39,091 nucleotides of DNA from Candidatus Omnitrophota bacterium (GTDB lineage: Bacteria > Omnitrophota > Gorgyraeia > Zapsychrales > Fredricksoniimonadaceae): positions 1 to 39,091 of the forward strand of contig JADFYF010000013.1 in NCBI GenBank assembly GCA_015233165.1, in the 5' to 3' direction. A program made the position numbers and the translations under genes. The notes under the pieces are model-generated. The model ran no database searches. It was not told where the DNA came from and worked only from the letters and a program-made list of their open reading frames with translations. Shown here piece after piece: positions 17,825 through 26,120 of this stretch; positions within the stretch are counted from its first letter, which is position 1; every line of letters starts with the position of its first letter.

Positions 17825-19108
17825 TTAATGTCCTTTGGCCATCTGACGGTCTTTAACTGTTTGAACGTCTAAAGCCACCTGCTGGGGAGTCCTTTCACCG
17901 ATGATGATCGCCTGAAGCCCCCTATCAAAGGCTTCACTGACTAAGGGGTCTTCATTCAACGGCCATATGTTAGGATGCGTCGATTGATCCATTCCCTTGG
18001 CAAATTCTCCCAAGATCGAAGAGATCACCGAGAGGGCTTCCTTATTAGAAGGCAGATTACTTGTTTCCTGTGCCAAGATCACCTGCTGTTCTTTAGCGGT
18101 CAACCATTTCAAAAAGGCGATAGCTTTATCTTTATTCGGTGATCCGGCGTTAACCACAAAGGAAGAACCTGCGCTTCCCCAAATTTTCAACGTATGCATA
18201 CTGCTAATGGGCGGCGGCGGAATGACCCCATAATCTAAATTAGGATTCATGTTATGATAGACATTCACGCACCATGAACCATTAAAAGTAAAAGCAGCGC
18301 GCTCTAAAGCAAAATCCTGCTCGGCATATTTATTCCCCTTGGTCACAATCCCATCCATCAGGACTCCCTTATCACGCAATGCGACAAAAACATTAAAAAC
18401 CTTAATCCAATCAGGATCCGTATACTTAATCTGCCCACGATAGGTCGCAAAAATCTTCTCTTCTCCCATAATATTAAAAGCATAATTAGAAGCAAAGCAA
18501 TCCAACAACCATAGCTCTCCCCAGCCGGAGACAAAAGGGATTACTCCCACACGCGAAAGAGCCTGAGAATCCTTAATAAATTCATCAAAAGTCTTAGGAG
18601 GAGTGGAAATACCCGCCTTACTCAAAAGTTTCTTATTATAAAGCATTTGTTCGTTGCTGACATCAATGGGTACCCCAAAAATTCCAGGTGTCACCCCATA
18701 AATATTGCCGGCATCAAAACGTCTGTCTGCCAATGCTTTATCGAAAAGGCTATTTTTCCAGCGACTGCCATCAGCATCCATAGCATTGGTCAAATCAGCA
18801 ACAAGTCCTGCCTTGATGAAATCTGCCACAATAGATTTTTTATCAAGAATGCCGTAGATATCTGGAAGAACATTCGCCTGAGCCGCGGCTATCACTTTCT
18901 GGGAATAGGATTCGGAGGGAGCGTACAACTGAATGGAAACTTCAATACCTGTTTCTTGTTGATACTGTTGGGCGAGTTTTTGCAAAGTGTCATTACGGTC
19001 CGTCATCCAATGCCAGAGGATGATTTTATTGCTAGCCTTAGGAGTTTGGGAACATCCCGCAAGCGCTATCAACATCAAACACGAACACAACGTAATCAGT
19101 TTGCGCAT
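17825..19108 (-). CDS. Sugar-binding lipoprotein of ABC transporter
   Basis: A 427-residue extracytoplasmic solute-binding protein (family 1, MalE/UgpB-like). It has a lipoprotein signal ending LAGC (Cys19), then the typical opening 'IILWHWMTDRNDTLQKL', a conserved 'LYNKKLLSKAGISTPPKTFDE' segment and the 'WGSAGSSFVVNAGS' C-lobe motif. It would capture an oligosaccharide in the periplasm and deliver it to the two permeases that follow. GGAG precedes the start. A promoter candidate sits just after the symporter gene, so binding protein and permeases can be transcribed separately from the symporter. A 7-bp inverted repeat (19125-19143) in the leader could be a regulatory hairpin or operator. Confidence 0.94.
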   Translation of the reverse strand: MRKLITLCSCLMLIALAGCSQTPKASNKIILWHWMTDRNDTLQKLAQQYQQETGIEVSIQLYAPSESYSQKVIAAAQANVLPDIYGILDKKSIVADFIKAGLVADLTNAMDADGSRWKNSLFDKALADRRFDAGNIYGVTPGIFGVPIDVSNEQMLYNKKLLSKAGISTPPKTFDEFIKDSQALSRVGVIPFVSGWGELWLLDCFASNYAFNIMGEEKIFATYRGQIKYTDPDWIKVFNVFVALRDKGVLMDGIVTKGNKYAEQDFALERAAFTFNGSWCVNVYHNMNPNLDYGVIPPPPISSMHTLKIWGSAGSSFVVNAGSPNKDKAIAFLKWLTAKEQQVILAQETSNLPSNKEALSVISSILGEFAKGMDQSTHPNIWPLNEDPLVSEAFDRGLQAIIIGERTPQQVALDVQTVKDRQMAKGH

Positions 19109-19173
19109 CTACTCTCCACAGATTAAGAAATTATTCATTTCTTGTAAAGAATCCGTAAATATATGAAGATAAA

Positions 19174-19202
19174 AACTTAACACAGAGCAATAGGTTGGTC
19201 AA
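19174..19202 (-). promoter_or_regulatory. Candidate promoter for sugar ABC operon
   Basis: Minus strand TTGACC (19202-19197), 17 bases, TAAGTT (19179-19174). The -35 is near consensus, the -10 is weak. The leader of about 60 bases carries the inverted repeat AAGAAAT-TATTC-ATTTCTT at 19125-19143. Confidence 0.45.
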
Positions 19203-19211
19203 ATAAAAAGA

Positions 19212-20639
19212 TTACGCTTTCCCTCGTCTTTCTTCCAACTGCCTGCGAATATCATATGCCTTTGCTTCTGATATATCAAAGTTCCAAATAAAATAAAGGG
19301 CAATCAAAGAAGCTACAATCGGAATACCAATATCAAACAATCTCATAGATAAAAGAGTCTGGGTTGTTTGATTGCCATGCAGCGATTCTTTAAAACCAGT
19401 CCAATTCAATAAAAAGCCAGAAAGCAAAGAAGCAGCGGCCTGACCTAGCTTAATCATCCACCAATAAATAGCTCCAAAGATACCTTCCCGACGGCTTCCA
19501 TTTTCAAGTTCATCTAGATCACAAACATCAGCCAACATAGATGTAACAATAGTAAAGATTGATCCCAAACTAAATGCAATAAAAGGTGCCGCTATCAGAA
19601 GCAAATAAGGGTGTTGTGGACTATAACCCCACCATTTTAAAGCATACCCCAGCATCGATAAGGGGATCGTAATCATCAAGGCCTTACGTTTGCCTAATTT
19701 GGTGGCTAACCAGGTAATTAAAGGAAAAATAACTAAGAAACTGGATACTGCAGCAAAAGTTCCATTCCAGCCTAACAGTTGCCCCCCTTGACCATAATCG
19801 CCGCCAAAAACATAAAAGAAAATGACATAGGCTGTAAAAGAAGAAGCCAACATGAACCCATTGAAAATAAGAAAGGTGATCACACACAGTTGAATGAAAG
19901 GACGATTCTTAAAAGCAATCTTACAGCCGCTTAAGAAATCCTTCATGACTGCTAAGGGCTTTTTCTTTTGGGGCTTGGGCAAATTGGTAAAATGTTCTTT
20001 ATTAATAAAAACTGGTAAAAGGCCTCCTACGATGATAAATGCCCCAAAGATAATGGCCAAAATACGTACACCATGCACCAGATCCTTATTGGAGTACATG
20101 AAGGTAAACAACCAGGGAGAGATCATCCAGGCAATTTGACCAAGAGTGTTAGCAGCCCCCTGCAAACGTGTGCGTTCATGATAATCTGGGGTCATTTCAA
20201 AACCCAAGGCAATGAAAGGAATAGCAAAAAAAGCAAAGGTCACGACAAAAAGACACTGAATGATGAGGAAATACCAAAAATTAAAGTTTTCTCCGTTTTC
20301 TTTATAAAGCTGGAATAACATTATAAATAAGAGCCCAGAAATTACGGCTCCCCAGAACATATATGGTTTACGTCGTCCATACTTGGTACGAGTATTATCT
20401 GAAGAATAGCCAATGATAGGATCTGAGAAAGCATCGATCAGACGAGGAACTGCTCCAATAATACCTACCTTCGAAGGATCCATTCCTAGCCCAAGATTCA
20501 AAACAAGGACCATGGCTGTAATAGCAGCAGCCTGCATCTGATTAACGAGTGCTCCGATACTGTAAACAATTTTCTGAACAATGGGAAGGCGATCTTTAGA
20601 GGCTGTGACGTGGTGGTGCGAATGCTCCATAGGTTCCAT
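19212..20639 (-). CDS. GPH-family (MelB-like) sugar:cation symporter
   Basis: A 475-residue major-facilitator protein of the glycoside-pentoside-hexuronide:cation symporter family, with about 12 transmembrane segments. The family signature is clear near the N-terminus: D70, then DPIIGYSSD (73-81) and GRRKP (88-92). The N-terminus carries a short His-rich tail (HSHHH). GGAGGT precedes the first ATG at 20639; a second ATG three codons later is possible. The gene opens the carbohydrate locus, ahead of the ABC importer, so two import routes (cation-driven and ATP-driven) sit together, perhaps for a mono- or disaccharide product and a longer oligomer (inference). A LacI-type palindrome overlaps its promoter. 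Confidence 0.93.
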   Translation of the reverse strand: MEPMEHSHHHVTASKDRLPIVQKIVYSIGALVNQMQAAAITAMVLVLNLGLGMDPSKVGIIGAVPRLIDAFSDPIIGYSSDNTRTKYGRRKPYMFWGAVISGLLFIMLFQLYKENGENFNFWYFLIIQCLFVVTFAFFAIPFIALGFEMTPDYHERTRLQGAANTLGQIAWMISPWLFTFMYSNKDLVHGVRILAIIFGAFIIVGGLLPVFINKEHFTNLPKPQKKKPLAVMKDFLSGCKIAFKNRPFIQLCVITFLIFNGFMLASSFTAYVIFFYVFGGDYGQGGQLLGWNGTFAAVSSFLVIFPLITWLATKLGKRKALMITIPLSMLGYALKWWGYSPQHPYLLLIAAPFIAFSLGSIFTIVTSMLADVCDLDELENGSRREGIFGAIYWWMIKLGQAAASLLSGFLLNWTGFKESLHGNQTTQTLLSMRLFDIGIPIVASLIALYFIWNFDISEAKAYDIRRQLEERRGKA

Positions 20640-20711
20640 TTACTACCTCCATAAAATTTTTAATCTTTTATATAAAGAAATTTTTTATTTATGAATGAAC
20701 AAGAATTTCGG

Positions 20712-20748
20712 AGTATAACAAACAACTTCCATGAGTGCAATACGTATT
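20712..20748 (-). promoter_or_regulatory. Symporter promoter with candidate LacI operator
   Basis: Minus strand TTGCAC (20740-20735), 17 bases, TATACT (20717-20712). The perfect 10-bp palindrome AATACGTATT (20739-20748) overlaps the -35 box. CG-centred palindromes are typical of LacI/GalR operators, and the locus encodes one LacI regulator. The AT-rich leader is about 66 bases. Confidence 0.5.
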
Positions 20749-20785
20749 TATACCCTCTGTGTCTTTTATTGACGGTAATCAACGG

Positions 20786-22030
20786 CTACTGTCCAAAAAC
20801 ATGCTTATCTCTTAACTTTCTATGATACGTAATCGCAAACCGATGGGCCTCGTCTCTGACTCTTTGTAACAGTTTTAATCCTAAGGACTCCTTGGACAAG
20901 AGAATCGGATTACGTTTAGCTGGCAAGAAAACTTCCTCCTCGCGCTTGGCTAATGAGATGATAGGAATCTCAACACCTAATTCCTTAAGAACAGCGATCG
21001 CCGCGGCCAGCTGTCCCTTACCTCCATCAATCATAATCAAATCCGGATAGGCCAGGCCTTCCTTCTTTAAACGGCTGTACCTGCGACGAACAATTTCCGC
21101 GATACTTTGAAAATCATCAATACCCTCGACCGTCTTAATTCTGAATCGACGGTAGTTGCTCTTATCCGGTTTACCATTCGCAAAGGACACCATCGACCCC
21201 ACGGACTGCTGGCCCATAATATTAGAGATATCAAAGCATTCAATCCGCTCAAGCGCACGCTCCAAACCAAAGGCCCGCTCGAGTTGTTCAGCTTCCTTAA
21301 AATAGTTAACATCCTTGGTTCCTGAATACAACGCCCCTATCGCCCTGATCTGATCTCTGATCTTAGCCGCGGCTTCAAAGTTTTTCTGCCGAGCTAACAA
21401 CTCCATCTCCTGTTGCAGATCCGTATACAAATCATCCTTCTTGCCTTCTAGAATCAAACGCACATGGCGAATATTTCGGGCATACTCCTGCTTAGAAATC
21501 TTCCCCACACAAGGAGCCTCACAAAGGCCAATATGAAAATCCAGGCAAGGTTTATGAGGAAGAGATTCGCAACTTCTGAAATGAAAGATCCGACGGATAA
21601 TCCCCAAAGCTTCCCGAATCAAGGTGGGATTTACATAGGGCCCATAGAAATCTGCCTTGATATTCTTGTTCTTTCGCATATTCAACCGAACAACAGACAC
21701 CAACGGGTATTCTTCCTTAGTCATCTGAATGTACGGATAGGTTTTACCGTCTTTAAGTTCAATATTATATTTTGGCTGATGCTGCTTCACCAAGCTGGCT
21801 TCTAAGATAAGCGCCTCAGCTTCACTGTGGGTGGGAATAAACTGAACATCGCAGATATGTTCTACTAAAAGATCTGTCTTGAGGCTTTGCTGATTGCCGC
21901 GAAAATAAGACTCCACCCGACGACGCAAAGACACGGCTTTACCAATATAGATTATCTGATCATTCTTATCCTTAAACAAGTACACGCCGCTTGTTAAGGG
22001 AAGTAATTTGACCTTGGCTTTGACGTCCAT
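20786..22030 (-). CDS. uvrC: Short UvrC, excinuclease ABC subunit C
   Basis: UvrC makes both incisions in nucleotide excision repair. This copy is 414 residues against about 600 usually. Present are the GIY-YIG nuclease (GVY 15-17, YIG 28-30), four cysteines C154, C162, C170 and C174 spaced like the UvrC iron-sulfur ligands, the UVR motif (about 202-236), and the RNase H-like nuclease with D267, D335 and H397. Absent are about 100 residues between the UVR motif and the RNase H domain and the entire C-terminal helix-hairpin-helix DNA-binding domain: the protein stops at 'YHRKLRDKHVFGQ'. No HhH sequence can be read in the bases after the stop, so a simple frameshift does not explain it. It follows murJ by one base. 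Confidence 0.92.
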   Translation of the reverse strand: MDVKAKVKLLPLTSGVYLFKDKNDQIIYIGKAVSLRRRVESYFRGNQQSLKTDLLVEHICDVQFIPTHSEAEALILEASLVKQHQPKYNIELKDGKTYPYIQMTKEEYPLVSVVRLNMRKNKNIKADFYGPYVNPTLIREALGIIRRIFHFRSCESLPHKPCLDFHIGLCEAPCVGKISKQEYARNIRHVRLILEGKKDDLYTDLQQEMELLARQKNFEAAAKIRDQIRAIGALYSGTKDVNYFKEAEQLERAFGLERALERIECFDISNIMGQQSVGSMVSFANGKPDKSNYRRFRIKTVEGIDDFQSIAEIVRRRYSRLKKEGLAYPDLIMIDGGKGQLAAAIAVLKELGVEIPIISLAKREEEVFLPAKRNPILLSKESLGLKLLQRVRDEAHRFAITYHRKLRDKHVFGQ

Positions 22031-22031
22031 A

Positions 22032-23624
22032 TTAATTTTGTTTACGGTAGGCTTGAAATTTTCTTTTTAAAAGATTCCACACCGGTTTGAATTCAGGAAC
22101 ACCTGTGACATGACAACTCACGATAAACGATATCCAACCTGCCAAACTAATCAGGATCAGTCCGCCTATTTTGCTATGAAAGGACAGATAGGTTAATGGT
22201 AAATAAATCACCGCTGCCATGACAATTAACGAAGGTGTCAGACGAAGAAAGAACTTTCTAAGCACTCCACTCGTTCCTCCCAGACGATCCTTCATCATCA
22301 TAAACAACATCGTAAAGTTGGCCAACCCTGAAACGCTACTCGCTAAAGCAATGCCCCCTATCTTCAGAGGAAACATCAACAGGATATTCAGAATGATATT
22401 AATCAAAAGACAAACCGTGGCAATTCTCACCGACGTCTGGGTATCCTGCATTGCATAGAATCCTGAGACGAGGATGCGACTGGCTCCAAAGAAGGGCAAT
22501 CCCAGACTCAAAAATTCCAACGCCATCGTCGTAATATCCGCGGATTGCTGATCAAAGGCTCCATGCTGAAAGATGACTCGTACCAACAAAGGCGACAGGA
22601 CATAGAGATAGACCGCACAGGGTAACAGAATAAACAAAAGGTTTCTTAAGGAAAACATCAAGGTCTCTTTAAAGGTCACGTAATCCTTATCACTGGCCGA
22701 CGAAGATAGCGACGGCAAGGAGGCGCTACTGAGTGAATACGCAAAAACGCCTAAAGGAAATTGAATCAGGCGATTGGCAAAATAAATGGCGGCAATCCCC
22801 CCTGAACCGACAATAAAAGCTAAAGAGGCGCAGAGCGTATCGACAAAGATATTCATCTGATACACCGCCGACCCCCAAAGACGAGGAACCAGAAGTTTAC
22901 CAATTTTCACGATCCCCTCATGACGCAACTTGGCAGGCCAGCTCCATACTAATCCCAGATGAGCCAGGGCCCGACGCTGCCAAATAAGCTGCAAAATCCC
23001 CCCTGCCAAAACACCTGTTGCCAGAATATAGGCTGATGCCCAAGAAAAGAAATACGCTACCCATACACTAATGATCATGGCCACATTTAACAAACAAGAA
23101 GAAAACGCTGGGGCTCCAAATGAATTTAAAGTGTAAAGAATCCCCATCTGTAAAGCAGTCAATGCAATCAAGATAAGATAAGGGAACATAATTCTAGTTA
23201 AATCCACCGTCAGATGATATTTCGCCGGATCACTGAGAAAACCTGGCGCCATCAGGCGAACGATGATAGGGGCCAGAATAATGCCCAGAACAGTTAAGAG
23301 CCCTAAAATAATCACCCCCCAAGCCAAGAGCACATTGACAAAGAGTTTCCACTCCTCCTTAGTTTTCGTTTTCTTGTATTCCACCAAGACTGGAACAATC
23401 GCGGCATTCGCCGCCCCCTCACCAACCAAATCCCGTAACAGATTAGGAATCCGCTGAGCGACAAAAAACGCTTCCGCAATCACACCTGTTCCTAAAAGAT
23501 TCGCCAAAACAACATCCCGGACAAAACCCAACAATCGAGACGAAAGAATCCCCACAGACAACAGGGAACTGGCTTTGATCAGACTTTTTTGAGAATGAGG
23601 CTCTTGAGATTTATCTGTTGACAT
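22032..23624 (-). CDS. murJ: Lipid II flippase MurJ
   Basis: MurJ (MviN) moves lipid II across the inner membrane for peptidoglycan synthesis. The 530 residues predict about 14 transmembrane segments and carry the conserved N-terminal block 'SSRLLGFVRDVVLA' and 'RIPNLLRDLVGEGA', with the arginines typical of MurJ and of the MOP exporter superfamily. Length is normal. It sits immediately upstream of uvrC. Its start codon overlaps, on the other strand, the -35 box of the rpsT promoter, so the two divergent genes share a compact control region. No good Shine-Dalgarno is seen before its ATG. Confidence 0.95.
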   Translation of the reverse strand: MSTDKSQEPHSQKSLIKASSLLSVGILSSRLLGFVRDVVLANLLGTGVIAEAFFVAQRIPNLLRDLVGEGAANAAIVPVLVEYKKTKTKEEWKLFVNVLLAWGVIILGLLTVLGIILAPIIVRLMAPGFLSDPAKYHLTVDLTRIMFPYLILIALTALQMGILYTLNSFGAPAFSSCLLNVAMIISVWVAYFFSWASAYILATGVLAGGILQLIWQRRALAHLGLVWSWPAKLRHEGIVKIGKLLVPRLWGSAVYQMNIFVDTLCASLAFIVGSGGIAAIYFANRLIQFPLGVFAYSLSSASLPSLSSSASDKDYVTFKETLMFSLRNLLFILLPCAVYLYVLSPLLVRVIFQHGAFDQQSADITTMALEFLSLGLPFFGASRILVSGFYAMQDTQTSVRIATVCLLINIILNILLMFPLKIGGIALASSVSGLANFTMLFMMMKDRLGGTSGVLRKFFLRLTPSLIVMAAVIYLPLTYLSFHSKIGGLILISLAGWISFIVSCHVTGVPEFKPVWNLLKRKFQAYRKQN

Positions 23625-23646
23625 AAAAAATGGTCTTTGGTATATT
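23618..23646 (+). promoter_or_regulatory. Sigma70-type promoter for rpsT
   Basis: TTGACA (23618-23623), 17 bases, TATATT (23641-23646): near consensus. The -35 overlaps the murJ start codon. The leader of about 35 bases holds a GGAG ribosome site. Strong strength suits a ribosomal protein gene. Confidence 0.8.
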
Positions 23647-23688
23647 ATCGGCCTTGTTGTTAATCAATTATTCACGGAGAATTTAAAA

Positions 23689-23955
23689 ATGCCACAACGT
23701 CGTACTGCTATTAAAGAATTACGCAAAAATCATACTCGTCGCATGCGCAACCTAGACGTCAAAACCGATCTGAAAAAAACGGTTAAATCCTTCGTCGCTG
23801 TTGCTTCTACGGATAAAACCAAGGCAACTGACCTTTTAAAGAATCTATACAAGAAGATGGATAAAGCAGCCAAACGTAATGTTCTACACAAGAAAACAGC
23901 TGCTCGTCGTAAATCTCGATTTGCTAAGCTTTTAGCTGCTCCTAAGTCTAAATAA
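23689..23955 (+). CDS. rpsT: 30S ribosomal protein S20
   Basis: An 88-residue, highly basic, helical protein that binds 16S rRNA early in 30S assembly. The pattern 'MPQRRTAIKELRKNHTRRMRN' region and 'KKMDKAAKRNVLHKKTAARRKSR' region match bS20 over full length. GGAG lies about eight bases before the ATG, and a near-consensus promoter is upstream. It is one of only two plus-strand genes. It converges on holA with four bases between the stops, so no separate terminator is visible; each transcript must end inside the other gene. The rpsT-holA neighbourhood is common in bacteria. Confidence 0.96.
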   Translation: MPQRRTAIKELRKNHTRRMRNLDVKTDLKKTVKSFVAVASTDKTKATDLLKNLYKKMDKAAKRNVLHKKTAARRKSRFAKLLAAPKSK

Positions 23956-23959
23956 TTAC

Positions 23960-24604
23960 TCATCGCTGTATTTCCACAAGTTCTACCACTAACTTCTCAA
24001 TCGCATACTCCGGCTGAAGCCGGCTGCGTTTAATATTCAAGTCCGCTTCCTCAAGGGCCTTAAGCCCTTGTTCGAAGCGCGGATTCCCGAGGGCTCTGCC
24101 CTCTTTTCCCCAATACCAAACCAAGACCCCCATCAGCTGCAAAGGATACATCCCTTGATCATAAAACTCATGCAACATTCTTAATGCCTCCGTCGTCTTT
24201 TTGGCTGACATCAGTTTAGTCATATCAAAAACATTTAACTCTGCCTTAACTCCGAAACTTAATACTTTGGCATAGGAAGCCACTTCTTTCAGCGGACTCT
24301 TAAGTTCTGTGGACGCTTCTAAGATGACTTCACAATCCCCACTCGGCGATTCTGCAAACGCTAATAGCACCGATACAGGATCAGCCTTAAGTTTTTGAAG
24401 ATGACGAATTAAAATGATACGTTTAGAAGAAAACGATGGAAGGGCTATTAAAGATTTCTTAAGACTGGCCGCAGATACGGTCTGAGCATCTAAAGATTCA
24501 AAATCAAAAAAAAGAGCTTCTGGTTGAATCAGGAAGCTTTCTTTAATCTCAGCAATCTTCTTGTCCTTGGCTTGGGAGTCCTCGCCTAAAAGAAGGTAAA
24601 TCAT
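23960..24604 (-). CDS. holA: DNA polymerase III delta subunit, short form
   Basis: HolA is the clamp-loader subunit that opens the beta clamp. The N-terminus 'MIYLLLGEDSQAKDKKIAEI' and the segment 'IALPSFSSKRIILIRHLQKL' match the family, and 'FDMTKLMSAKKTTEALRML...PLQLMGVL' matches the C-terminal part. It has 214 residues where about 340 is usual. The alignment jumps from the end of the AAA+-like domain ('AKVLSFG') straight to the C-terminal collar-type helices, so the central lid region is missing. It follows lptE as in E. coli, which supports the assignment. It could be a lineage-specific compact form or a diverged paralogue. Confidence 0.82.
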   Translation of the reverse strand: MIYLLLGEDSQAKDKKIAEIKESFLIQPEALFFDFESLDAQTVSAASLKKSLIALPSFSSKRIILIRHLQKLKADPVSVLLAFAESPSGDCEVILEASTELKSPLKEVASYAKVLSFGVKAELNVFDMTKLMSAKKTTEALRMLHEFYDQGMYPLQLMGVLVWYWGKEGRALGNPRFEQGLKALEEADLNIKRSRLQPEYAIEKLVVELVEIQR

Positions 24605-24616
24605 AATGGATAGGCC

Positions 24617-25141
24617 TTACCAGTTTTCGATGGTGCGTTCAACAATGCGACGGGAGAGATCCGTCATTGTTTCATCTAAAGCAGCCGTTTCGCTTTTGGC
24701 CTGAGGACCGGAAGTAAAATAGGTGGATTCGCCCGCTATGGTTTCTTTCCAAAAAGTTTTTCCCGTCGTATTATCGAGCATGGTTAAAGAAACGGTAACA
24801 CGAAGACGGTATTCCTGAACATTTTGATTATCATCTGTTCTTAAATCGTCTCTTTCGAAACCGATCAAGTCCCCCTTTAGAACTAGATCACTTTGCTCAG
24901 AATCATGCAAACGCAGATGACCATCTAACTGAAAACGATCAATGACCGCAGAACGAACCTTGACTTCCATCAAAGGAACATACAATGCACGTACATTCTC
25001 ATTCACAAAGTCAATCTTGTTACCAAACGGTTCTACATAAAGAGTTTTATATTGAGGTGGTAGCAGGGAACCGGTAGTGTAGCCACAGCCGGATAAAGCA
25101 GCAAAGATAACAAGAAGTCCTAAAGAAAATCTGCGTATCAT
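24617..25141 (-). CDS. lptE: LPS-assembly lipoprotein LptE
   Basis: LptE plugs the LptD barrel and helps insert lipopolysaccharide in the outer membrane. This 174-residue protein has a lipoprotein signal ending LSGC (Cys19), then 'GYTTGSLLPPQYKTLYVEPFGN', the usual opening of the LptE/LPS-assembly family, and 'DLVLKGDLIGFERDDL' and 'VTVSLTMLDNTTGKTFW'. Gene order bamD-lptE-holA with four-base and 12-base junctions shows one operon and supports the call. It indicates a lipopolysaccharide-type outer membrane. Confidence 0.9.
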   Translation of the reverse strand: MIRRFSLGLLVIFAALSGCGYTTGSLLPPQYKTLYVEPFGNKIDFVNENVRALYVPLMEVKVRSAVIDRFQLDGHLRLHDSEQSDLVLKGDLIGFERDDLRTDDNQNVQEYRLRVTVSLTMLDNTTGKTFWKETIAGESTYFTSGPQAKSETAALDETMTDLSRRIVERTIENW

Positions 25142-26085
25142 CGATCCCCAATAATTTTAAGGCGCATCAAGGCTTTAGGAGCCCAGACGGTATCGGCATA
25201 CTTATTAATAATATCATTATAGTAAATACGGGCCGATTTATAGTTCTTTTGTCTTTCGTAAAATTGGGCGATAACGAAGCTGTTCTCAGATTCCTTGTTA
25301 CGCAAACGAGAAATTTGATTCTTAGCTTCCGGAGTTAACTCGCTTTCAGGATGACTTTTGACAAATTCTTTAAATCCTTCAATGGCTAACTGAGTGGTTT
25401 TCTGTTCATGCTGAGGGTTAGCGGAACGCTTGGTATCTGCCATAGCGATTTGAAATTGAGCCGCTTTAGCCCATTCACTCGTCGGATAATCGTTGACCGT
25501 CTTTTCAAATTCATCACGAGCCTCATCATAGAGACCCTTTTCCTTCAAATAAAGACCGATTTTATACTGCGAAATGGCTGAATATTTACCATAAGGAGCA
25601 TTTTTGATCACGGTGCGGAAAACGTCAATGACTCTATCATCTCCTCCGATAAAAACCTCGACAATCTTTCCCTTTTTATTCCGACCTTCCAACAACTGAT
25701 TACCTATTTGGTATTCAATATCGACAATTTCAGCGGCTCTTTCACTAAAAGGATATTTATCAATGACCACCTGATAGACTTTAAAGGCCTCGTAAGGCTT
25801 ACTTAACGTCTCCTGGGTCTTTCCCATATAATACTGGGCTTCAGGCGCCTCTTTAGATCGGGGATAAAACTTAATTAATTTCTTAAATTCAGCAATCGCT
25901 TCCTTATACTTCTTGCCTTCTAAAAAAGCTAAACCGTATTCCAATTGTTCTTTAGGAGTAGATTTCACCGCCCATTTAGGATTAATGAACTTGCCTGTTT
26001 GAGGCGTCCAAATCCAAACAGCATGAGCTTGAGTCAGACATGTGAGGGAAAAAAACAGGGTAAGTAAAAATCGTCGAAATTTCAT
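25138..26085 (-). CDS. bamD: BamD-like outer-membrane assembly protein
   Basis: A 315-residue periplasmic TPR protein of the BamD/YfiO family, part of the machinery that inserts beta-barrels. After a signal peptide (cleavage about TQAHA|VW) come five or so TPR motifs, e.g. 'EYGLAFLEGKKYKEAIAEFKK', 'DEARDEFEKTVNDYPTSEWA' and 'KNYKSARIYYNDIINKY'. Unlike E. coli BamD it has no lipobox cysteine, so it would be soluble or held only by partners. Its stop overlaps the lptE start by four bases. The promoter (TAGACA-17-TAGATT, extended -10) ends six bases before the ATG, implying a leaderless mRNA. Confidence 0.85.
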   Translation of the reverse strand: MKFRRFLLTLFFSLTCLTQAHAVWIWTPQTGKFINPKWAVKSTPKEQLEYGLAFLEGKKYKEAIAEFKKLIKFYPRSKEAPEAQYYMGKTQETLSKPYEAFKVYQVVIDKYPFSERAAEIVDIEYQIGNQLLEGRNKKGKIVEVFIGGDDRVIDVFRTVIKNAPYGKYSAISQYKIGLYLKEKGLYDEARDEFEKTVNDYPTSEWAKAAQFQIAMADTKRSANPQHEQKTTQLAIEGFKEFVKSHPESELTPEAKNQISRLRNKESENSFVIAQFYERQKNYKSARIYYNDIINKYADTVWAPKALMRLKIIGDR

Positions 26086-26091
26086 TGCGTC

Positions 26092-26120
26092 AATCTAACA
26101 TAGAAGATTTATTTTGTCTA
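26092..26120 (-). promoter_or_regulatory. Promoter for bamD-lptE-holA, leaderless
   Basis: Minus strand TAGACA (26120-26115), 17 bases, TAGATT (26097-26092) preceded by TG-N (extended -10). Only six bases separate the -10 from the bamD ATG. The -35 includes the TAG stop codon of the GH1 gene. Confidence 0.65.
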
